DNA of 64,000 nucleotides from Nitrospirota bacterium (GTDB lineage Bacteria > Nitrospirota > Thermodesulfovibrionia > UBA6902), in contig JACQZE010000003.1 in the NCBI GenBank assembly GCA_016207885.1, forward strand, positions 186,001 through 250,000, written 5' to 3'. The stretch's first letter is position 1, and every line of letters begins with the position of its first letter. Shown here piece after piece: positions 33,899 through 43,651 of the stretch. Position numbers and translations under genes: made by a program. The notes below the pieces were generated by a model, which was not told where the DNA came from, did no database searches, and saw only the letters and a list, made by a program, of their open reading frames with translations.

Positions 33899-33984
33899 GA
33901 AAATAGTATAGGGTCTAGACTTGACTATGACATTTACCACACCCCTCACTCCGCCGCTGTAATATACAATAAAATCACAACAAT

Positions 33985-34030
33985 TTGACTCCAATACCTA
34001 TGTGGGTTATTATAGCTATAATGAACCACA
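33985..34030 (+). promoter_or_regulatory. RHH/mazF promoter with 30-bp palindromic operator
   Basis: TTGACT (33985-33990), a 17-bp spacer and TATTAT (34008-34013) form a strong promoter. The -10 box lies in a palindrome at 34001-34030 that matches itself at 13 of 15 positions per arm. Its core ATTATAGCTATAAT (34009-34022) is perfect and its ends are TGTGG and CCACA. Autoregulation by the antitoxin-toxin complex is the likely use. Confidence 0.82.
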
Positions 34031-34046
34031 TTATTTGGAGGAAACT

Positions 34047-34277
34047 ATGCGAACAATTCAAATGACTTTAGACGATGACCTGGTGGCAGCCGTTGATACG
34101 GTTGTGAAAAAACTTAAGACATCGCGTTCAGCTTTTACACGAAAAGCATTGAAGGATGCTATCAAGCAGGTGAATATCAGCGCACTTGAGAAAAAGCATA
34201 AAAAAGGATATGAGCGTTATCCTGCCGACAAAAAAGAATTCAGCGTTTGGGAATCAGAGCAGGAGTGGGGTAATTAA
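34047..34277 (+). CDS. Ribbon-helix-helix antitoxin
   Basis: A 76-residue protein from ATG 34047, preceded by TTTGGAGGAAAC; the earlier in-frame codon at 34002 lies in the operator and is rejected. Residues 1-38 (MRTIQMTLDDDLVAAVDTVV then LKTSRSAFTRKALKDAI) are a classic RHH DNA-binding fold. The acidic, aromatic tail (YPADKKEFSVWESEQEWGN) would bind the MazF toxin. It overlaps mazF by one nucleotide (TAATG). Confidence 0.88.
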   Translation: MRTIQMTLDDDLVAAVDTVVKKLKTSRSAFTRKALKDAIKQVNISALEKKHKKGYERYPADKKEFSVWESEQEWGN

Positions 34278-34588
34278 TGAAGCGGGGTGAGGTGAGATGG
34301 TATAAGTTTAAAGCCCCTGACAAAAAGCGGCCGGTAGTTATTTTGACAAGAAGTTCCATATTGGATTATCTGGATGAGGTTACAATTGCACCGATAACCT
34401 CAACGATCAGAGATATACCGAGCGAAGTGCTTTTGTCGAAACGGGACGGCATGCATAATGATTGCGCTATTAACTGTGACCACTTGCAGACAGTTTCAAA
34501 AGATAAAATCGGATCGTTGATCACAGCTTTACCTAAAGAGAAGCTGTTTGAAATACGAAATGCCATCAGTTTTGCTTTAAATCTTTGA
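34277..34588 (+). CDS. mazF: MazF/PemK-family endoribonuclease toxin
   Basis: A 103-residue MazF-family protein with MKRGEVRWYKF, the conserved KKRPVVILTRSS, VTIAPITSTIRDIPSEVLL, and CDHLQTVSKDKIG (strand with the catalytic Thr/Ser region). MazF toxins cut mRNA at short sequence sites. It is coupled to the RHH antitoxin gene, and its stop codon overlaps the start of the GDT1-type gene (TGATG), which therefore shares the operon. Confidence 0.9.
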   Translation: MKRGEVRWYKFKAPDKKRPVVILTRSSILDYLDEVTIAPITSTIRDIPSEVLLSKRDGMHNDCAINCDHLQTVSKDKIGSLITALPKEKLFEIRNAISFALNL

Positions 34589-35154
34589 TGGAAGCCTTAA
34601 TTGTATCAACTTCAGTCGTAGCGATTGCAGAGATGGGGGACAAGACCCAGCTGCTGGCGTTTGTTCTTGCTGCGAAGCTGAAGCATAGAACGGCGATCAT
34701 CATGGGCATCTTCGTTGCCACACTCGCAAATCATTTTTTCGCAGGGTCTATGGGAGTCTGGCTTGCAAGCCTCATCTCTCCTCAAACACTGAGATGGGTT
34801 GTGGCTGTCTCTTTTTTTGTATTTGGCGTGTGGGCATTGAAACCTGATGAACTAAATGAAGATCAGAATCTTAGAGGCACAGGGGTATTCATCACCACTC
34901 TGATCGCATTTTTTATTGTTGAGATGGGCGACAAGACCCAATTGGCAACGATAGCGCTCGCAGCACGTTATCATTCATTGATCGCGGTAGTTACGGGAAC
35001 AACTCTGGGCATGATGATCGCAAACGTGCCAGCGGTATTGATAGGTGAAACGCTGGCTCATCGGGTCAACATGAAGGTGATGCGCTGGATAGCGGCTGCG
35101 TTATTTATTCTGCTGGGAATTGCGGCATTGTTCGCGCCGATCTCAAAGCCTTAA
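34588..35154 (+). CDS. GDT1/TMEM165 (UPF0016) family cation transporter
   Basis: A 188-residue membrane protein with the two hallmark motifs E-x-G-D-K-T: AIAEMGDKTQLLAFVLAA near residue 13 and IVEMGDKTQLATIALAA near 111. Six membrane helices fit. Relatives move Mn2+ or Ca2+ in exchange for protons. ATG 34588 is chosen over TTG 34585. The last 12 nt overlap the end of the convergent GH3 gene. Confidence 0.92.
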   Translation: MEALIVSTSVVAIAEMGDKTQLLAFVLAAKLKHRTAIIMGIFVATLANHFFAGSMGVWLASLISPQTLRWVVAVSFFVFGVWALKPDELNEDQNLRGTGVFITTLIAFFIVEMGDKTQLATIALAARYHSLIAVVTGTTLGMMIANVPAVLIGETLAHRVNMKVMRWIAAALFILLGIAALFAPISKP

Positions 35155-36621
35155 CTTCGAAAATATCTCACCTGCAGCTTCCTGAGAAACATCTGTATCG
35201 GAATAAGCGTTAATGACAGTCTCCGCCTCAAGATCCTCAAGAATATACGGAGAGCAGAAACCTATGACGATGGAGTACTTTGAAGCCTTTATGCTCTTTT
35301 TGAGGATATCCATTAACTCAGTGGTGATACCGCTTCTGCCCTTCCACGCGGCTACGCTGGAAAAGACTGCTGCTATAAGGATCGTGTCTTTGATGGATGG
35401 AGAAAGTTTTTTCTTCTTGTTGTTAACGTAAAAGGAACTCACATCCTTCAAACGGCCTTTTACGGTTTTAACAAATTCCTTCCCTGACATTCTGTCGTCG
35501 TCATCAATTACCAGCAGAGATATCTTCTCACCGGAGAGGATCTTAACTTTTATATCATTGATCGCCTTCTTTGCAAGTTCATGCGCTGTTTCACGATTAA
35601 CTCTGCTGCCGACGGTTCTGATATTTTGTGATGAAGCTTTACGAAATTTCTTTTTTGCCTGCAATACTCTTTTATAAGATTCATCAACTCTTTTTGTTAT
35701 AGCCTCAGAATTAGCGGAAAGATGATCAATTACATATTCAGGATCAGACGGATGAAGGATTATGTCCGCGCCTGCGAGAAGGGCTTTCATGCACGCCTCG
35801 CCCTCAGACTCCTTTGTCTTTCCGCTTACCGCCTGCATGTTCATCGCATCTGTGATCACAAGCCCTTTGTATCCCATCTTCTTTCTTAAAAGACCTGTCA
35901 TAGTTTTGCGAGATAAGCTTGAAGGCAAGCTTAGGTCAATTGCCGGAACCATCAGGTGGCCTATCATAAGCATCTTCACATCTGCCTTTATCGCCTCTGC
36001 AAAAGGATATAGTTCGATCTTATTAAGCCTCTTCATGCCAGCATTTAAAACCGGGAGTTCCCTGTGGGAATCAACAGATGTATCGCCATGCCCCGGAAAG
36101 TGTTTTGCGCAGGCGATGATGCCTTCTTTCTGCAAACCTTTTATAAACTCTTTTCCAAACCATGAGGCCTCTTCAGGCTTGTCTGAAAAAGCCCTTGTGC
36201 AGATTATCGGATTTTTCGGATTTATGTTTACATCCATGACAGGCGAGAAGATGGTGTTGATGCCGACAACTTTAGCCTCTTCTGCCATCACCTTGATAGC
36301 CTTTCTTAAAAGCTCGACATCTGCCCTCTTCTTTCTGTTGACGGCATGTGCGATAGCCATCGCATGAGGGAAAAGTGTGCCGCCTTCAATATGCTGCCCA
36401 AGCCCGCGCTCAAGGTCTGAAGATATAAATAGAGGAATATCAGCAGCCTTCTGAAGTTTATTAATCCCGTCTCTCACATCTTTCGCATTGCCGCCGAAGA
36501 TGATAAATCCGCCGATGCCTTTTTTAACAAGAGAATCATAATAGCTGAACCTTTTCTTAATATCATTGCCATCAAGCCTGGCAATTATGAGTTGGGCTGT
36601 CTTTTTCCTGTCCATGAGCAT
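35143..36621 (-). CDS. GH3 glycosidase, NagZ-like beta-N-acetylhexosaminidase
   Basis: A 492-residue protein. The N-terminal GH3 barrel (1-330) has FIIFGGN, FISSDLERGLGQHI, the catalytic His and Asp loop CAKHFPGHGDTSVDSH (typical of NagZ) and the nucleophile in LVITDAMNMQAVSG. NagZ removes GlcNAc from cell-wall fragments in muropeptide recycling. The protein is longer than Gram-negative NagZ (about 340) and has a C-terminal domain (about 340-492), as in Gram-positive two-domain enzymes. No signal peptide is visible, so a cytoplasmic role is likely. It stands alone. Confidence 0.88.
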   Translation of the reverse strand: MLMDRKKTAQLIIARLDGNDIKKRFSYYDSLVKKGIGGFIIFGGNAKDVRDGINKLQKAADIPLFISSDLERGLGQHIEGGTLFPHAMAIAHAVNRKKRADVELLRKAIKVMAEEAKVVGINTIFSPVMDVNINPKNPIICTRAFSDKPEEASWFGKEFIKGLQKEGIIACAKHFPGHGDTSVDSHRELPVLNAGMKRLNKIELYPFAEAIKADVKMLMIGHLMVPAIDLSLPSSLSRKTMTGLLRKKMGYKGLVITDAMNMQAVSGKTKESEGEACMKALLAGADIILHPSDPEYVIDHLSANSEAITKRVDESYKRVLQAKKKFRKASSQNIRTVGSRVNRETAHELAKKAINDIKVKILSGEKISLLVIDDDDRMSGKEFVKTVKGRLKDVSSFYVNNKKKKLSPSIKDTILIAAVFSSVAAWKGRSGITTELMDILKKSIKASKYSIVIGFCSPYILEDLEAETVINAYSDTDVSQEAAGEIFSKLRL

Positions 36622-36716
36622 AAGGTAGCATCAGGCTTTATCAGTTGTCAAAAGATATTTGAATTTTCTGCATGAAATCGTTTAAAGTTTCTCATCATAA
36701 TAAAAGGAGTTAATGA

Positions 36717-37061
36717 GTGGTTACTGTCGGGCCTGACGGACTTGTAATGTTGTTTTTTGTCTTTTTTGTAACTATCGCAATTCCTGCGTGGGTCACCCTG
36801 TTTGTGAAGAAGAAGATGCCTGGAAAGCTCTGGGCCGGGCTGGCTTTAAGCTTTTTCTTTCCTCTGATAGGCCAGCTATATCTTGACGGGGCAGCGTTAT
36901 ATATCTTCATTCTGTTCATCATTGCAGTTATCATTAAGATAGCCTTGTCCGGCGTGAGCGTCTGGTTTATCATTAGTCTCATATCCGCGCTGACGATGTA
37001 TGTCCGGTTCAGAAAACTGGCAGCTTCAACAAAGATGCCTGATAATACTGACAAAGCATAG
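36717..37061 (+). CDS. Small membrane protein of unknown function
   Basis: A 114-residue protein starting at GTG 36717 with AAAAGGAG upstream. Four hydrophobic segments are visible (about 9-27, 39-54, 58-78, 81-99). The segment LWAGLALSFFFPLIGQLYLDG resembles the small TM2-like or DUF-type proteins in which a G-x-GQ/Y-x2-G turn joins two helices. No function is assigned. Confidence 0.65.
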   Translation: MVTVGPDGLVMLFFVFFVTIAIPAWVTLFVKKKMPGKLWAGLALSFFFPLIGQLYLDGAALYIFILFIIAVIIKIALSGVSVWFIISLISALTMYVRFRKLAASTKMPDNTDKA

Positions 37062-37125
37062 CCCCGAAAATTTGCAATCACATTTTAAATGAATTATATT
37101 TATTTGTAAGCGTTAACTCATTGGT

Positions 37126-37197
37126 TGTCATTCCGGCTTGTCCGGAATCTTCCCCTTATTCACCTGAAAAAGAGATTCCGGACAAGCCGGAATGACA
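37126..37197. repeat. REP-like palindromic repeat, two inverted copies (family F)
   Basis: A 25-bp unit with core ATTCCGGCTTGTCCGGAAT starts at 37126 and recurs as its exact reverse complement at 37173-37197, 22 bp apart. Each copy is also a hairpin. Other copies lie at 46259-46283, 48306-48330 and 49658-49682. All are intergenic. Confidence 0.85.
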
Positions 37198-37215
37198 GAA
37201 TTGACAGGAAAGAGC

Positions 37216-37800
37216 ATGAATAAAAATCTGCTATTGATTACGACAATTTGTTTAATTTCCGTTTTAGCCGTTAGCTGCACCTCCCTTCTCCCAAGCTCCA
37301 AAACAACCACTGAATCTCCTTGGGAGACCTTTGACGACGCAAAGAAGAACTTTGACAGGATATTGCCGTACAAGACAAAAAACGAGGACCTCAAAGCGCT
37401 CAGCTTCCATCCCTACGCAACAGAGAATGTCGAGATACTCACCTACCTCGATATCATTCAGCGTTTCATGCCCAACCCTTCCATACAGATGAAAGACCTT
37501 GACCCCGGGCTGCAGGATTGCCTTAAGTATAAGGAGCTCTGCTACGCTTATGAGATCAATATTCAGAACATGAAGAGCAAGCGCTTCGGCAATGTCGTGC
37601 TGGACCTCTTCAGCTTCAAGAGAAAGAGTGAAGATTACGGCTGGAACTTCAAGGCGCTTATCGTGCTGAATGAAGACCTTGTTATTTATAAACTGTGGGG
37701 CGGCAAACCCAATACGCATGAGTTTCGTGAGCACAATAAACCATTGGGCCCGCTGCAGGAATCAGAGTCAATCCTGCGCGGAGTAGTCCCTACACCGTAA
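37216..37800 (+). CDS. Lipoprotein of unknown function
   Basis: A 194-residue protein from ATG 37216, chosen because ACAGGAAAG precedes it and a signal peptide begins there; ATG 37192 lies inside the upstream repeat. The signal ends in a lipobox-like LAVSC at residues 19-23, so Cys23 is the probable lipidated residue. The mature part has ETFDDAKKNFDRILPYKTKNEDLKAL, then DLDPGLQDCLKYKELCYAYEINI, and ends in a beta-rich stretch (FKALIVLNEDLVIYKLWGG). No enzyme motif is seen. Confidence 0.72.
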   Translation: MNKNLLLITTICLISVLAVSCTSLLPSSKTTTESPWETFDDAKKNFDRILPYKTKNEDLKALSFHPYATENVEILTYLDIIQRFMPNPSIQMKDLDPGLQDCLKYKELCYAYEINIQNMKSKRFGNVVLDLFSFKRKSEDYGWNFKALIVLNEDLVIYKLWGGKPNTHEFREHNKPLGPLQESESILRGVVPTP

Positions 37801-37871
37801 CATTCCACCGCTTATCCGGCGCCCGCTTTGAAATATCAAAAAAAGTATTTTTAGCTTATAATATCTCTCAA

Positions 37872-38372
37872 ATGAACAACCTTTGGGGCAACATATTTAA
37901 GCGTCAGCAAAGAGAAGGTGTCAGGGACATACTTAAAAAGGTTCCTGTCTTTGCGGATCTGAGCAACAATGATATATCACATATTGAGCGCATACTGCAT
38001 TGCAGGGAATACCAGCCGGATGAAGTTGTCTTCAGCCAGGGAACGCCCGGATTCGGTATGTACATTATCGAAGACGGCGCTGTAACCATAGTATCTGAAC
38101 CTTCAATGAAGGTGCTTGCTGAACTGCAGGGCGGAGATTTCTTCGGGGAACTTGCCCTGCTTGACGACTCTCCGCGGAGCGCGACCGCAATGGCGAAGAC
38201 ATCATGCAGGATGCTCTGCTTCTTTCAATCCGACCTCTTCGAACTTATCAGCCAGAAACCGCGGATAGGTGTTAAGATACTTCAATGCCTCGCCAGGACT
38301 ATCGGCGAACGCCTGAAAAGAGCTAACGAAGAGATACACGCCCTTCATAAAAGATCAGAAGCCCGGAGTTGA
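37872..38372 (+). CDS. Cyclic-nucleotide-binding domain protein
   Basis: A 166-residue protein consisting almost entirely of one cNMP-binding beta barrel. It has VPVFADLSNNDISHIERIL, YQPDEVVFSQGTPGFGMYIIEDG, and the phosphate-binding cassette GGDFFGELALLDDSPRSATAMA with the Gly-Glu...Arg-Ser/Thr pattern that binds cAMP or cGMP. There is no helix-turn-helix, so it is not a CRP-type regulator. TATAAT (37857-37862) lies 9 bp before the ATG without a ribosome-binding site. The AI-2E-family permease gene follows by 11 bp. Confidence 0.9.
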   Translation: MNNLWGNIFKRQQREGVRDILKKVPVFADLSNNDISHIERILHCREYQPDEVVFSQGTPGFGMYIIEDGAVTIVSEPSMKVLAELQGGDFFGELALLDDSPRSATAMAKTSCRMLCFFQSDLFELISQKPRIGVKILQCLARTIGERLKRANEEIHALHKRSEARS

Positions 38373-38383
38373 CGGTATAAAAA

Positions 38384-39433
38384 TTGGAGAGCCAGGAAGA
38401 AAATAAAGGCGGGCGCTGGTTCAGGGTAATACTAATTCTGATACTCTTCATCGCAGCGGCATCCGCCCTTTCATTCATCAGCGATGTAGTAAAGATCCTT
38501 ATCATCTCGGCATTGCTGGCATTTGTCCTTGACCCTTTGGCGCTTTTGCTTGAATCACGCGGGATGAGCCGCACCCTTGCGACAGCGACACTCTTTCTCA
38601 CTATAAACCTGGCCGGCATCATCTCAATCCTTCTTCTGATACCTCTCTTTTTCGGAGATATCACCGCGATCCAGATCAATCTGGATTCTGCCCGGACAAC
38701 CGCAATGATCGAAAAGATCGAACACCTCATTGAGAATGACCTCTCATTCCTAGGCATTAAAGATATTCATCTGATGGCAAAGATCCAGAAGACCATCGGC
38801 AGCCTGGGTGAATGGTTTGTCAACCATATTCTCGATATGGCATCTCTCATGATTGACTTATTTCTGATACCTTTTATAACCTTCTTTTTTCTTAAAGACG
38901 GCAGGGCATTCAAAAAGGCATTTGTCAGCATGGTGCCCAACAGGTATTTTGAATTCACACTGCGCCTGATCTATAACCTGGAAAATCAGGTCTCAAACTT
39001 TCTGCGCGGCCAGTTAATTGACGCTATGGTCGTCGGCGTCCTCTCTACGATAGCGCTCTGGATAGTCGGCGTGAAATATTTTCTCTTCATAGGTGTCTTT
39101 GCCGGGCTTGCGAACTTCATGCCTTACTTCGGGCCCATAGTCGGAACGGCTCTGGCTGTGCTTGTTTCTCTCCTGAATAACGGAAATTTTGAAACGGTAT
39201 TTTCCGTTATCCTTGCCTTTGCCGTGGTAAAGCTCATAGACGATATGGCGGTGCAGCCGTACGTCGTAGGCAAGAGCGTCAACATGCACCCGCTGATAGT
39301 ATTGCTCGTAATCATTATAGGCGGCAAATTCTTCGGCATACTCGGCATGTTCCTATCAGTGCCTGCAGCCGGTTTCATAAAGGTCGTGCTGCAAGAGAGC
39401 ATCGGCAATCTCCGCAAATATGGGGCTATCTGA
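38384..39433 (+). CDS. AI-2E family (PerM/UPF0118) transporter
   Basis: A 349-residue polytopic protein from TTG 38384; no other in-frame start fits the first helix. It has about 7-8 membrane helices and family landmarks: ISALLAFVLDPLALLLESRGM, FFLKDGRAFKKAFVSMVP, ANFMPYFGPIVGTALAVLVSL, and GKSVNMHPLIVLLVIIIGGKFFG, each a known conserved block of the family. Relatives export the signal AI-2 or act as Na+/H+ antiporters. The stop codon directly abuts the end of the convergent clpB. Confidence 0.88.
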   Translation: MESQEENKGGRWFRVILILILFIAAASALSFISDVVKILIISALLAFVLDPLALLLESRGMSRTLATATLFLTINLAGIISILLLIPLFFGDITAIQINLDSARTTAMIEKIEHLIENDLSFLGIKDIHLMAKIQKTIGSLGEWFVNHILDMASLMIDLFLIPFITFFFLKDGRAFKKAFVSMVPNRYFEFTLRLIYNLENQVSNFLRGQLIDAMVVGVLSTIALWIVGVKYFLFIGVFAGLANFMPYFGPIVGTALAVLVSLLNNGNFETVFSVILAFAVVKLIDDMAVQPYVVGKSVNMHPLIVLLVIIIGGKFFGILGMFLSVPAAGFIKVVLQESIGNLRKYGAI

Positions 39434-42040
39434 TCAAGAAGCCGTCACCCCTGCCGCTTTTTTAAATAATATCTTTTCTCCCTCAATATCCGCCTCTATC
39501 ATGTCGCCTTCACTGAAGCTTCCGTCAAGGAGCTTTGTGGCAAGAGGGTTAAGTATCTCCTTCTGTATCGCCCTCTTAAGCGGCCGCGCACCGTATAACT
39601 GGTCATAACCCACATCCGCAAGATACGCCTTGGCCCTGTCAGTCAGCGTAAGGTCAACACGCCTCTCTTTAAGATAACGCTTCATCTGTTCAAGCTGGAT
39701 ATCCACTATTCTGACAAGAAGCTCTTTGTTCAGCGGATGGAATATTATCGTCTCATCCACCCTGTTTAAAAACTCGGGCCTGAAGAACTTCTTAAGGTCA
39801 TCTGTAACGCTCTTGCGCATCTGGCCTTCATCGCTCCACTCTGTGAGCATCTCCTGTATATGCTGGCTGCCTATGTTCGAGGTCATGATAACGACCGTGT
39901 TCCTGAAGTCAACGGTGCGCCCGTGCCCGTCCGTTAGCCTGCCGTCATCAAGCACCTGCAGAAGGACATTGAAAACCTCCTGATGCGCCTTCTCTATCTC
40001 ATCAAAGAGTATGACCGCGTAAGGCCTCCTCCTTATCGCCTCGGTAAGCTGGCCGCCCTCGTCATAACCAACATATCCCGGAGGCGCGCCTATGAGCCTT
40101 GATACCGTATGCCGCTCCTGATACTCGGACATGTCAATCCTTATCATGGAATCTTCATCATCAAAGAGGAACTCCGCGAGCGCCTTCGCAAGTTCTGTCT
40201 TCCCAACGCCTGTCGGCCCGAGGAATATGAATGAGCCTATCGGCCTGTTCGGATCCTGTATGCCCGCCCTCGCCCTGCGTACCGCATCTGAAACAGCGTT
40301 TATCGCCTCCTCCTGCCCGACAACTCGGAGCTTCAGCCTCTCTTCCATCTTAAGAAGCTTCTGCACCTCTCCCTCAAGCATCCTGCTGACCGGCACGCCT
40401 GTCCACTTTGATACTATCTTCGCGATATCCTCGTCATCCACTTCTTCCTTAAGCATCCTGTTCTTACCATCCTCTTCCAGTGACCTCTTCTGCTCTTCAT
40501 TAAAGGATTTCTGCAGTTCGATAAGTTTTCCATATTTAAGCTCAGACGCCTTGCTCAGGTCTCCCTCGCGCTCAGCCTTTTCCGCTTCTATCTTTACCTT
40601 CTCTATCTCCTGCTTGATAGCGCTTATCTTCTTGATAGCATCCTTCTCGCGCATCCACTGCGTCTTCAGCATATTGCGTTTCTCGGTAAGGTCGGCTGTC
40701 TCCTTGTTCAGCTTTTCAACCCTCTCCTGCGAAGCCTTGTCCTTCTCTTTCTTCACAGCCTGCTTCTCCATCTCATACTGCCTGAGCTTTCTTTCGATCT
40801 CATCAAGCTCAACAGGCATGCTGTCTATCTCCATCTTGAGTCCTGATGCTGCCTCATCTATAAGGTCGATCGCCTTGTCAGGAAGAAACCTGTCTGATAT
40901 ATACCTGTTGCTAAGCACTGCGGCTGCAATGAGCGCGGAGTCCTTTATCCTTACGCCGTGATGGACTTCGTAGCGCTCTTTCAGTCCCCTGAGGATAGAG
41001 ATCGTGTCGTCAATGCTCGGCTCCTGAAGAAAGACCGGCTGGAACCTTCTCTCAAGAGCTGGATCCTTCTCAATATATTTTCTGTACTCATTCAGTGTAG
41101 TCGCGCCGACACACCTGAGGTCTCCTCTTGCAAGGGCAGGCTTGAGCATGTTTGATGCGTCTATCGCGCCCTCTGCCGCGCCCGCGCCCACTACGGTGTG
41201 AAGCTCATCTATGAAGAGTATGACCTTGCCCTCTGCCTGCTCAACCTCCTTCAGAACAGCCTTGAGCCTCTCCTCAAACTCTCCCCTGTATTTCGCGCCC
41301 GCGACAAGCGCGCCCATGTCGAGTGCAACGACCCTCTTGTCCTTGAGTGAATTGGGCACATCGCCAGAGGTTATCCTCTGTGCAAGCCCCTCTGCCGCAG
41401 CGGTCTTGCCGACTCCCGGCTCGCCGATAAGGACAGGATTGTTCTTCGTCCTTCTTGAAAGCACCTGGATCACCCTTCGTATCTCATCATCCCTTCCTAT
41501 GACAGGGTCAAGCTTTCCCTTGCGGGCAAGTTCGGTAAGGTCTTTCGCGTACTTTTTCAGAGCCTGGTATTTGTCTTCAGGCGCCGGGTCTGTGACACGT
41601 TGTGTGCCTCTTATATCCCGCATCTTCTCAAGTATGCCTGCTTCCGTGATTCCGTATCTGGTAAAGAGCTTCTCTGTCCTGCCTTTTGACTTGATAACCG
41701 CCAGAAGCAGGTGCTCGACGCTTACATAATCATCCTTCAGATGCTCCGCCTCTTTAAGCGCCCTCTCAAATATATCCTTCAGTTCCTGTGTTACATAGAG
41801 CTGCCCCATGGGCGTGGAGCCGAGAACTTTTGGAAACCTCTCTATCTCAGCCTCAACATCCTTTCTCAGCGCATTCACATCCACACCAAGTAACTTTATA
41901 AGCTCAAACGCTATCCCCTCATCCAGAAGAACATATAGCAGGTGTTCAACATCAACCTGCTGATTGCCCTTTCCCTCGGCATACTGCTGCGCCTTCTGAA
42001 CAGCCTCCTGGCTTTTAACTGTGAATTTATCGAATCTCAT
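39434..42040 (-). CDS. clpB: ATP-dependent disaggregase ClpB
   Basis: An 868-residue Hsp100 protein from ATG 42040; an in-frame GTG at 42043 is one codon earlier. The Clp N domain begins [20 protein letters not shown]. The first AAA+ domain has [16 protein letters not shown], a middle-domain coiled coil follows (about 410-525), and the second AAA+ domain has [19 protein letters not shown] and the ClpB-type [18 protein letters not shown] loop. It rescues aggregated proteins with DnaK/DnaJ. It is in one operon with hspR (TGATG overlap) and dnaJ. Confidence 0.97.
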   Translation of the reverse strand: MRFDKFTVKSQEAVQKAQQYAEGKGNQQVDVEHLLYVLLDEGIAFELIKLLGVDVNALRKDVEAEIERFPKVLGSTPMGQLYVTQELKDIFERALKEAEHLKDDYVSVEHLLLAVIKSKGRTEKLFTRYGITEAGILEKMRDIRGTQRVTDPAPEDKYQALKKYAKDLTELARKGKLDPVIGRDDEIRRVIQVLSRRTKNNPVLIGEPGVGKTAAAEGLAQRITSGDVPNSLKDKRVVALDMGALVAGAKYRGEFEERLKAVLKEVEQAEGKVILFIDELHTVVGAGAAEGAIDASNMLKPALARGDLRCVGATTLNEYRKYIEKDPALERRFQPVFLQEPSIDDTISILRGLKERYEVHHGVRIKDSALIAAAVLSNRYISDRFLPDKAIDLIDEAASGLKMEIDSMPVELDEIERKLRQYEMEKQAVKKEKDKASQERVEKLNKETADLTEKRNMLKTQWMREKDAIKKISAIKQEIEKVKIEAEKAEREGDLSKASELKYGKLIELQKSFNEEQKRSLEEDGKNRMLKEEVDDEDIAKIVSKWTGVPVSRMLEGEVQKLLKMEERLKLRVVGQEEAINAVSDAVRRARAGIQDPNRPIGSFIFLGPTGVGKTELAKALAEFLFDDEDSMIRIDMSEYQERHTVSRLIGAPPGYVGYDEGGQLTEAIRRRPYAVILFDEIEKAHQEVFNVLLQVLDDGRLTDGHGRTVDFRNTVVIMTSNIGSQHIQEMLTEWSDEGQMRKSVTDDLKKFFRPEFLNRVDETIIFHPLNKELLVRIVDIQLEQMKRYLKERRVDLTLTDRAKAYLADVGYDQLYGARPLKRAIQKEILNPLATKLLDGSFSEGDMIEADIEGEKILFKKAAGVTAS

Positions 42041-42384
42041 CACTCTTCCTCCTCAAATATCTCTCTGATTCTCTTTTCAAAATCGCTCCTGATGCTGCTT
42101 TCTATATGAGCCATCATCTCATCCATCTCCCTGTGCAGCGCTTCCATCCTGTGCCTCATCCTGAGGATTATATCCACTCCTGCCCTGTTCACGCCGAGGT
42201 TCTTTGTAAGGTTCAGTATCCTCCTGATACGGTCAACATCCTCTGCCGAGTAACGCCTTGCGCCGCCTACCCTCTTCGGATGTATGAGCCCCTCTCTCTC
42301 ATAAATGCGGAGCGTCTGCGGATGTATATGGAACATCTCGCAGACAACGCCTATCATAAAGAGCGGGTGTTTCCTGTCATCCAT
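42040..42384 (-). CDS. hspR: Heat-shock repressor HspR (MerR family)
   Basis: A 114-residue MerR-type regulator. [30 protein letters not shown] and [18 protein letters not shown] form the winged helix DNA-binding domain in the form characteristic of HspR. A helical tail with a run of acidic residues follows. HspR represses dnaK/clpB-type operons at HAIR operators. It lies between dnaJ (13 bp) and clpB, and a HAIR-like site overlaps the operon promoter at 43506-43535, giving a feedback loop. Confidence 0.93.
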   Translation of the reverse strand: MDDRKHPLFMIGVVCEMFHIHPQTLRIYEREGLIHPKRVGGARRYSAEDVDRIRRILNLTKNLGVNRAGVDIILRMRHRMEALHREMDEMMAHIESSIRSDFEKRIREIFEEEE

Positions 42385-42396
42385 CAGAATATCACC

Positions 42397-43467
42397 TTAC
42401 TTCTCATACGCCTTCTCAATCTCTTTCAAAGCCTCTTTTGCCTTGTCATTTACTGACTTTGGAACAACGATCTTTATGACCGCATACTGGTCGCCTTTAT
42501 TTCCTGTCTTCTTATTCGGGATGCCCTTGCCTTTGAGTTTGAACTTCTTTCCGCTGTCCGTGCCTGAAGGAAGAGTCATCGTAACAGAACCGTCAAGCGT
42601 CGGAACCTTGATCTTCCCGCCGAGTATCGCTTCATTAACGGTCACAGGAACGTCTGCATAAAGGTCATCATGCTCCCTCTTGAATACAGGGTGCGGCTTT
42701 ACCGTCAGGTCTATATAGAGGTTTCCCGCAGGGCCGCCTTTCATGCCTGCGCCGCCCTTGCCTCTGATCTTCAGCCTCATGCCTGTGTCAGCGCCGGGCG
42801 GGACTTTTACATTCAAAGATTCAGTGGCCATTGTGAGACCGCTGCCGCCGCATGCGCCGCATGCCTTAGTGATTATCTTTCCAGTGCCTCTGCATGACGG
42901 ACAAGGCTGATTCATGTTGAACATCCCTCTTCCCTGTTTTATAACACCTGAGCCTTTGCAGTTTGAGCACGTCTGTGAAGACTCAGCCCCGCTCCCTCCG
43001 CAGCTCTTGCATGTTGCTTCTCTTCTTAATGAGATAGGTTTTGTCACTCCCCTGTACGCGTCTTCAAGCGTTATCTCAAATGATGTAACGAGGTCATGCC
43101 CCATTGCGGGCCGCTCTCTCTGTCCAAAACCACCGCCGCCAAATAGGTTTGTGAAGATATCTTCAGCGCCCTCAAATCCCCCGCCGAAGCCGCCTCTGAA
43201 TTCCTGGCCTCCGAAACCCTGAAAACCATGCGCCCCTTCAAACCCTGCCTCGCCGAACTGGTCGAACTGCTCCTTCTTCTTGGGGTCGCTCAGAATTTCG
43301 TATGCCTCATTTATCTCTTTGAACTTCTGCTCGGAAGCCTTGTCGCCGGGGTTAACATCAGGGTGAAATTTGCGCGCAAGTTTCCTGTACGCCTTCTTTA
43401 TCTCAGCGGCAGAGGCATCTTTTTTAACTCCGAGTAATTCGTAATAATCTTTTGTTCCTGTTGCCAT
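42397..43467 (-). CDS. dnaJ: Co-chaperone DnaJ
   Basis: A 356-residue type I DnaJ. The J domain has [20 protein letters not shown] and the HPD triad in [10 protein letters not shown] Gly/Phe-rich region follows (about 75-120), then four zinc knuckles ([32 protein letters not shown]) and the substrate-binding C-terminal domain. It stimulates DnaK, whose gene is not here. First gene of the dnaJ-hspR-clpB operon; AAAAGGGG precedes the ATG. Confidence 0.95.
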   Translation of the reverse strand: MATGTKDYYELLGVKKDASAAEIKKAYRKLARKFHPDVNPGDKASEQKFKEINEAYEILSDPKKKEQFDQFGEAGFEGAHGFQGFGGQEFRGGFGGGFEGAEDIFTNLFGGGGFGQRERPAMGHDLVTSFEITLEDAYRGVTKPISLRREATCKSCGGSGAESSQTCSNCKGSGVIKQGRGMFNMNQPCPSCRGTGKIITKACGACGGSGLTMATESLNVKVPPGADTGMRLKIRGKGGAGMKGGPAGNLYIDLTVKPHPVFKREHDDLYADVPVTVNEAILGGKIKVPTLDGSVTMTLPSGTDSGKKFKLKGKGIPNKKTGNKGDQYAVIKIVVPKSVNDKAKEALKEIEKAYEK

Positions 43468-43505
43468 TTAACCCCTTTTATTCTCTAAGCTATACGTCTG
43501 GTTTT

Positions 43506-43535
43506 ATAATATAACTTGATACAATTCATGTCAAG
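43506..43535 (-). promoter_or_regulatory. Heat-shock promoter with HAIR operator
   Basis: On the minus strand TTGACA (43534-43529), a 17-bp spacer and TATTAT (43511-43506) form a near-consensus sigma70 promoter 39 bp before dnaJ. CTTGATA (43515-43521) and TGTCAAG (43529-43535), 7 bp apart, match the HAIR operator (CTTGAGT-N7-ACTCAAG) in spacing and in 6 of 7 self-complementary positions. HspR would block polymerase directly. Confidence 0.82.
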
Positions 43536-43651
43536 CTGTTTAATGCCATACTGTTACAATCTGCTCGATAGTTATAATTTTACGCCCTTTCCCTTTATGT
43601 TTCAAGTGTAGATTTTAGTATTATATTTCAATGCGTTATAAGCTTTAAAGC

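Noticed and set aside
35143-35154. 12-nt tail-to-tail overlap of the GDT1-type and GH3 genes as a regulatory antisense feature
   Set aside because: Short convergent overlaps are common in compact genomes and nothing else supports a function.
29171-36705. Shared TCATCATAATAAAA before mntA (about 29171) and before the 36717 gene
   Set aside because: The match is 14 bp of AT-rich sequence with no extended similarity; it is likely chance.
40131-40961. A 276-residue Ser-rich plus-strand frame opposite clpB
   Set aside because: Its Ser/Phe-rich composition is the usual antisense shadow of a highly conserved, Glu/Arg/Lys-rich gene.
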